Shown here in pieces: positions 32,455-36,683 of a stretch of 36,683 nucleotides of DNA. Position 1 is the stretch's first letter. Each line of letters begins with the position of its first letter. The stretch spans positions 1 through 36,683 of the forward strand of contig CAJOPN010000069.1 in assembly GCA_905236285.1 (NCBI GenBank), given 5' to 3'. Made by a program: the position numbers and the translations under genes. The DNA comes from an uncultured Selenomonadaceae bacterium (GTDB lineage Bacteria; Bacillota; Negativicutes; Selenomonadales; Selenomonadaceae). The notes beneath the pieces were generated by a model that made no database searches, was not told where the DNA came from, and saw only the letters and a program-made list of their open reading frames with translations.

Positions 32455-34029
32455 TTATTTCACCTCAACACATGTAAAATTTTTTATTTTAAGTCGAATT
32501 TCAAAAGTTCTGGGCCAGCCGTAATTCATATTAACTTCAAAATCTTTCGGAATAATTTTGTGTCCGTCAATTTCAATTTCTTTTTGGAATGACGAACTTT
32601 TTTTGTAATCAGAAATTTTTTTATTCATCGCAACACGCATTATTTTTGTTGCAAATTCATATTCGGTGCCGTAATCCAAATAGCTCGTGTCATATGAACC
32701 GCTCAATTTCAGCGCATGATTGACTGTATCAATCGCATCTTTGAGATAAAAATAATCTTCCAAAAATCGTTGATTCAAAAAAATTAAATTTTCGTAAGGA
32801 TTTTGATACAAAACAGCTTGAGAAATTGCCGTACCGATTGAATTTGATGCAGTATTCCAGCCGGCATAAGCAATCAGAGAATTAATCGCAACACCGCGAC
32901 GAATCAAAACCGGCAAAAGTGTTTCATCCTTATTAAAATTTTCGCTCAAATCAACAAGTGCGACTTTATAATTATTTTTGATGAGATTGTTTATTTTATT
33001 AAAACTCGAAATTTTTTTGTAAGAATCAAATTTGTCATTGACGAAAATGAATAAGGTAAAATCGGCTTTATCAGGCGAATCGATGACTTTTAATTTAAGT
33101 TGAGAAATTTTTTCGCCGACAACATTTTTAATCGGAATCGCCATATAAGGCAAAATTTTTTCTGCAGTATCATCGTCGCAATATTGAACGCAAATTTTTA
33201 AATTTTTTTGAAAAATTTCGGCAAGCAAAGTTAAAGCAATTTCATCGGCTCCGTGAATCAAAGAAATTTTTTCGTTGTTTATTCTGAGATTGTCTGCGAG
33301 TTCATTTTGAATTGAAAATTTCTCACCGTCATCAACTCCGATTATCAACCTGTCCAAAATATTTTTCTGCGTCAATTCAATCAGTCGTTGATTTAATTTT
33401 TCAGCCGCTTTGAAATGTCCGATATAAATCTTTAATTTTTCATCTTTAATTTCGTTCAAAGTTTCAAAAATCATTTCATCATCAACAAAAATATTTTCAT
33501 GAATCATTCCGCGAAAACGAGAATAAGCAATCAAAGCGCGGCGTTGAAAAAAATTGTCGATTGATTGTTGAGGCTGCAATCTCGGCAAAATACTGAAAGC
33601 ATAAATCGGAACATTTGAAGAATTACGCAAATCAATTAAAAATCTTTCAAGAGAATCAATTTGCTCATCAGTCAAATTATTTTCGCGAGAAGCAATCAAT
33701 CCTCCGTAAAGAATTTGATCAATGCTTAAAATAATTGCGTCGGACTGTGCAGAATTTTTAATCAGCCAATTTCTGATTTTATTGATTTCACTCGGAATTG
33801 TAAAATAATCCAAAAGTTGATAATCGGGACAAATAATTTCGGCATTTGAAATTTTGGCGGCATCAATAACGAAATCTTTGCAGGGAGGACGAGAATCAAG
33901 AGGAATCAAAATAATTTTTTTACGCGGAGAAATAACTTCAGGTGAAAAAATTTTTTCTGAAGAAGATGAAAAAAAATTCGAGATGAAAATAAAAAGCAGC
34001 AAACAAATTAAGAAAGGTTGCGTTGACAC
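32455..34029 (-). CDS. Exported DUF4127 family protein
   Basis: A 524-residue protein of the uncharacterised DUF4127 family, recognised from IILIPLDSRPPCKDF, SIDQILYGGLIASR, ILPRLQPQQS, GVDDGEKFSIQ, IHGADEIALTLLAE and AYAGWNTASNSIGTAI. The conserved Asp, Arg, His and Glu residues in these motifs look like an enzyme site, but the reaction is unknown. An N-terminal hydrophobic segment (FLICLLLFIFISNFF) indicates export or membrane anchoring. I choose GTG 34029, with GAGAGG ten bases upstream; TTG 34047 is the alternative but has no ribosome site. The 5' end overlaps the recT promoter on the other strand. Coupled to hemW downstream. Confidence 0.85.
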   Translation of the reverse strand: MSTQPFLICLLLFIFISNFFSSSSEKIFSPEVISPRKKIILIPLDSRPPCKDFVIDAAKISNAEIICPDYQLLDYFTIPSEINKIRNWLIKNSAQSDAIILSIDQILYGGLIASRENNLTDEQIDSLERFLIDLRNSSNVPIYAFSILPRLQPQQSIDNFFQRRALIAYSRFRGMIHENIFVDDEMIFETLNEIKDEKLKIYIGHFKAAEKLNQRLIELTQKNILDRLIIGVDDGEKFSIQNELADNLRINNEKISLIHGADEIALTLLAEIFQKNLKICVQYCDDDTAEKILPYMAIPIKNVVGEKISQLKLKVIDSPDKADFTLFIFVNDKFDSYKKISSFNKINNLIKNNYKVALVDLSENFNKDETLLPVLIRRGVAINSLIAYAGWNTASNSIGTAISQAVLYQNPYENLIFLNQRFLEDYFYLKDAIDTVNHALKLSGSYDTSYLDYGTEYEFATKIMRVAMNKKISDYKKSSSFQKEIEIDGHKIIPKDFEVNMNYGWPRTFEIRLKIKNFTCVEVK

Positions 34030-34059
34030 TTGACAAAATCCTCTCAATAATGATATATT
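34030..34059 (+). promoter_or_regulatory. Promoter of recT
   Basis: TTGACA (34030-34035), 18-base spacer, TATATT (34054-34059) preceded by TGA. A second TTGACA at 34023-34028 has no suitable -10. The element lies over the start of the divergent DUF4127 gene, so the two transcription units may interfere. Confidence 0.7.
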
Positions 34060-34106
34060 TTATAAAAAATTTTGAGAAATTTTTGAAATGTATGGGGGAA
34101 AGACTG

Positions 34107-34919
34107 ATGGCAGGTCAAAACGATTATGCACTTGTTGAAATATTAAACAGCAGTAAAATTAGAAAACGATTTGAAGAAATGCTCGGAGATAATGCAAGCA
34201 GTTTTATAAATTCGGTATTGACTGCCGTCAACAGCAACAACAAATTAAAACAATGCAGCAGCGCAACAATTTTATCTGCGGCGAGTACGGCTGCAACGTT
34301 GAAATTGCCGATAATTCCTTCGCTCGGATATGCTTATATCGTTCCATTCAAAGTTCAAGGGAATTATCAAGCGGCATTTCAAATTGGCTGGAAAGGTTTT
34401 GTTCAGCTTGCAATGCGTTCGGGACAATATCGCAGAATAAATGCAAGCAGAGTTTTTGAAGGACAGATCAAAGATATAGATTTCATAACGGGAGATCCGA
34501 TTGTCGGAGAAAGAACCGGTGATAACGTTGTAGGATATATTGCGTATTTTGAATTGTTAAACGGATTCAGCAAAACACTTTACATGACGCTGGAAGAAAT
34601 GACGGCGCATGCTCAAAAATTTTCTCAGAGTTATTCATACGATTTAAGGAGCGGAAAAAAAACATCAGTCTGGTCACAAGATTTTGATTCGATGGCGAAA
34701 AAAACAATTTTGAAATTATTGCTGTCGAAATACGGGATAATGAATATTGATTCGAATGCGCTGGAAATGGCGAAAGCATTGGCAGCAGATCAAAGTGTCA
34801 TTCAGGAAGACGGAAATTATCAATATATTGACAACGATCATAAAGAAGAAATAGATGCGATTGCGTTCGCAGAGCCGACACAGATTGATGCACCCGATTC
34901 TGACGAAGAAGAGAATTAA
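34107..34919 (+). CDS. recT: RecT-family single-strand annealing protein
   Basis: Phage-type recombinase that anneals complementary single strands. The 270-residue protein shows the RecT core: ATILSAASTAATLKLPIIPS, GYAYIVPFKVQG, AAFQIGWKGFVQLAMRSGQY, the loop segment YRRINASRVFEGQ, and the C-terminal SVWSQDFDSMAKKTILKLL followed by an acidic tail DSDEEEN. ATG 34107 has GGGGGA about seven bases upstream; the longer frame from 34023 would include the promoter. RecE or exonuclease, SSB, integrase and other phage genes are not adjacent. It is a stand-alone gene in a housekeeping context with its own promoter, so it is either a domesticated prophage remnant or cell-owned. Confidence 0.94.
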   Translation: MAGQNDYALVEILNSSKIRKRFEEMLGDNASSFINSVLTAVNSNNKLKQCSSATILSAASTAATLKLPIIPSLGYAYIVPFKVQGNYQAAFQIGWKGFVQLAMRSGQYRRINASRVFEGQIKDIDFITGDPIVGERTGDNVVGYIAYFELLNGFSKTLYMTLEEMTAHAQKFSQSYSYDLRSGKKTSVWSQDFDSMAKKTILKLLLSKYGIMNIDSNALEMAKALAADQSVIQEDGNYQYIDNDHKEEIDAIAFAEPTQIDAPDSDEEEN

Positions 34920-34974
34920 AACGAAAAAATTTTAGCACAGAAAAAAATTTTTGACAATGGATAAGGTGAAACGA

Positions 34975-35454
34975 TTGAAAGAATTATTGGAACTGTTGGA
35001 AAAAAATTCACGCACGACGACGGCAGAACTTGCTTCAATTTTGGGTCAAAGTGAATATCAAGTCGAGCAGGATATAAAAAGACTTGAAAGAGACAAAATT
35101 ATTTTGAGTTATCCGACGATAATAAATTGGGAAAAATTCGGAAGTGAAACAGTCACGGCGATAATTTCAATAAATTTGACTCCTCAGCGTGAAGTAGGAT
35201 TTGATGCAATCGCCGAAAGAATTTACAGATTTGATGAAGTAAAAACCGTTTATTTGATGAGCGGAAGTTTTGATTTGCTCGTGATAATCGAAGGAAAAAG
35301 TTTAAAAGAAGTGGCGAATTTTGTAGCAACGAGACTTTCAACGATTGAAGGAGTAACGCAGACGAGAAGTCATTTCATGTTGAAGGCATACAAAAAAGAC
35401 GGAGTAATAATCAATGATGAAGAACAAGATCGAAGATTGGTGGTATCACCGTGA
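34975..35454 (+). CDS. Lrp/AsnC-family transcriptional regulator
   Basis: DNA-binding regulator that usually responds to amino acids. N-terminal winged helix-turn-helix (about 1-55: SRTTTAELASILGQSEYQVEQ) and C-terminal RAM/AsnC ligand domain (VTAIISINLTP, VKTVYLMSGSFDLLVIIEG, VTQTRSHFMLKAYKKDG). TTG 34975 is chosen because AAGGTG is six bases upstream and it gives the usual N-terminus MKELLELLEKNSR; a longer frame begins at 34951. The stop overlaps the GTG of the aminotransferase, so regulator and enzyme are translationally coupled. The regulator may control that aminotransferase. The 55-bp gap after recT shows no convincing promoter or terminator. Confidence 0.92.
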   Translation: MKELLELLEKNSRTTTAELASILGQSEYQVEQDIKRLERDKIILSYPTIINWEKFGSETVTAIISINLTPQREVGFDAIAERIYRFDEVKTVYLMSGSFDLLVIIEGKSLKEVANFVATRLSTIEGVTQTRSHFMLKAYKKDGVIINDEEQDRRLVVSP

Positions 35455-36626
35455 GCAAATGGAATGAGAGATTAAGTCCGCAAGTCAGATCTATTGCACC
35501 GAGCGGAATAAGAAAATTTTTTGATATAGCCGCGAAAATGGAAGACGTTATAAGCTTGGGAGTCGGCGAACCTGACTTCGTAACTCCATGGTCGATTCGT
35601 GAAAGCTGTGTTTACGGATTGGAACAAGGTTACACATCATATACTGCAAATCGCGGAACGCCTGAACTTCGTCAAGAAATTGCAAAACATTTCAAAAAAC
35701 GTCACGATTTAAATTACAATTACGAGACAGATATTTTGGTTACGGTCGGAGTATCTGAGGCGTTGGATTTGGCATTGAGAGCAGTAATTTCACCGGGCGA
35801 TGAAGTTTTGATTCCCGAACCGTGCTATGTTTCTTATCAAGCGTGCACGACTTTAGCCGGAGGAGTTCCAAAAAATGTTGCGGCGAAAATTGAAAATGAA
35901 TTCAGAATCACGCCTGAGGAACTTGAACCGTATGTAACGCCGCGAACGAAAGTTTTATTGATAGGTTATCCGAACAATCCGACAGGCGCAATTATGGAAC
36001 GTGAGGATTTGGAAAAACTCGCCGATTTTGCAGAAAAATACGATTTGATTGTAATAAGCGATGAAATTTACGGCGATTTGAGATACAGCGGCAACGATCA
36101 TATTTGTTTTGCACAACTTCCGAAAATGCAGGACAGGACGATTGTTTTAAACGGATTCAGTAAAGCGTATGCAATGACAGGCTGGCGAATCGGTTATGCA
36201 CTCGGAAATTCTGAAATTATTGCGGCAATGACGAAAATTCATCAATACACAATGCTTTGTGCACCGATAACAGCACAAATGGCAGCAGTCGAGGCACTCC
36301 GTCACGGCGAAAAATATATGAAAAAAATGGTTGCTGAATATAATCGTCGTCGAAAATTAATTTATGACGGCTTCATAAAACTTGGTCTTGAATGTTTTGA
36401 GCCGAAAGGTGCATTTTATATTTTTCCGAGTATTAAATCGACCGGCTATACTTCAAACGAATTTGCAGAGTCATTGATTAATGCAGAACATGTTGCACTT
36501 GTTCCAGGAAATGCTTTCGGTCAAAGTGGCGAAGGTTTTATTCGTTGTTCATATGCGACTGCAATTAATAAAATTTCTGAGGCACTTGCACGAATCGAAA
36601 ATTTTTTGAAGAATCACAGGAGGTAA
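35451..36626 (+). CDS. PLP-dependent class I/II aminotransferase
   Basis: Fold-type I aminotransferase of the AspC/PatA-like group, probably acting on aspartate, aromatic or other amino acids. Motifs: ISLGVGEPDFVTP, YTANRGTPELRQEI, VGVSEALDLALRA, LLIGYPNNPTGAI, ISDEIYGDLRY, the PLP lysine in LNGFSKAYAMTGWRIGYA and FIRCSYATA with the carboxylate-binding Arg. 391 residues, full length. GTG start overlaps the TGA of the Lrp-like gene (GTGA), with GGTGGT upstream. The same pair of an Lrp-like gene and an aminotransferase is common in Firmicutes; the exact substrate cannot be told. Confidence 0.94.
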   Translation: MSKWNERLSPQVRSIAPSGIRKFFDIAAKMEDVISLGVGEPDFVTPWSIRESCVYGLEQGYTSYTANRGTPELRQEIAKHFKKRHDLNYNYETDILVTVGVSEALDLALRAVISPGDEVLIPEPCYVSYQACTTLAGGVPKNVAAKIENEFRITPEELEPYVTPRTKVLLIGYPNNPTGAIMEREDLEKLADFAEKYDLIVISDEIYGDLRYSGNDHICFAQLPKMQDRTIVLNGFSKAYAMTGWRIGYALGNSEIIAAMTKIHQYTMLCAPITAQMAAVEALRHGEKYMKKMVAEYNRRRKLIYDGFIKLGLECFEPKGAFYIFPSIKSTGYTSNEFAESLINAEHVALVPGNAFGQSGEGFIRCSYATAINKISEALARIENFLKNHRR

Positions 36627-36635
36627 CTTTTTTTA

Positions 36636-36683
36636 ATGGAAAAATTTATTTTAATCGCTAGAAATCAAAATGTCCTTGATGAA
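36636..36683 (+). CDS. Start of an unidentified gene (partial)
   Basis: An ATG at 36636, preceded by a perfect AGGAGGT (36618-36624) that overlaps the aminotransferase stop, opens a frame that runs to the window end: MEKFILIARNQNVLDE. Sixteen residues are too few to identify it. It is the next gene of the same operon. Confidence 0.7.
   Translation, partial: MEKFILIARNQNVLDE

Noticed and set aside
34926..34955. A/T-only inverted repeat between recT and the Lrp-like gene as a terminator
   Set aside because: The stem has no G-C pair and no clean T run follows; in such AT-rich DNA it is likely chance.
34107..36626. A prophage or integrated element around recT
   Set aside because: No integrase, structural, lysis or repressor gene and no direct-repeat attachment sites were seen; the flanking genes are housekeeping.

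Overview
The window looks like chromosome of an AT-rich, low-GC bacterium with a Firmicutes information core (PolC-type replicase, FloA/NfeD, SufCBDSU, AGGAGGTGA-type ribosome sites) and diderm surface machinery (a signal-peptide-bearing secretin and an HlyD/HlyB-type type I secretion system). That mix points to the Negativicutes (Selenomonadales/Acidaminococcales-like). This is inference from gene content; no 16S rRNA or other RNA gene was seen.

Layout. 1-5173 (minus): AICAR formyltransferase without the IMP cyclohydrolase half, rplS with its own promoter and a possible leader, a 113-bp heptamer-periodic island, then lepB, pyrB, a TRAP-type solute receptor (dctP) and a polytopic membrane protein cut by the window edge. 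5333-6691 (plus): an orphan CpaC-like secretin. 6688-15525 (minus): a compact cell-wall/replication operon running L,D-transpeptidase, polA, coaE, lytic transglycosylase, polC and a small membrane-anchored protein. 15609-16259 (plus): a SpoU-family RNA methyltransferase that appears to be leaderless. 16256-17692 (minus): nfeD and floA. 17819-26604 (minus): a secretion operon of ABC transporter, HlyD adaptor, second ABC transporter and two glycosyltransferases, with a promoter and a terminator at its ends. 26763-31282 (minus): the complete Fe-S operon sufC-B-D-S-U, with a strong promoter inside the end of hemW and a terminator after sufU. 31321-34029 (minus): a secreted DUF4127 protein and hemW. 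34107-36683 (plus): an orphan RecT annealing protein, an Lrp/AsnC regulator overlapping a class I aminotransferase, and the first 16 codons of another gene.

Most interesting points. The secretion operon has the B-D-E layout (two intact ABC ATPases around one adaptor) known from MARTX toxin export, here joined to two glycosyltransferases; this suggests export, and perhaps glycosylation, of a large surface protein encoded elsewhere. PolC lacks the inserted DEDD 3'-5' exonuclease domain and PolA has a shortened exonuclease region, so proofreading must come from elsewhere, possibly the PolC PHP domain, whose metal-site motifs look intact. The TRAP receptor is coupled not to DctQ/DctM but to a different membrane protein, suggesting ligand sensing.

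Genes are packed with 1-30 bp gaps or short overlaps. Several ribosome sites of the form AGGTG-N6-ATG create a false GTG start nine bases upstream; starts here were set by ribosome-site spacing. No insertion sequence, integrase, tRNA, rRNA or CRISPR array was seen. No gene-free stretch exceeds 160 bp.
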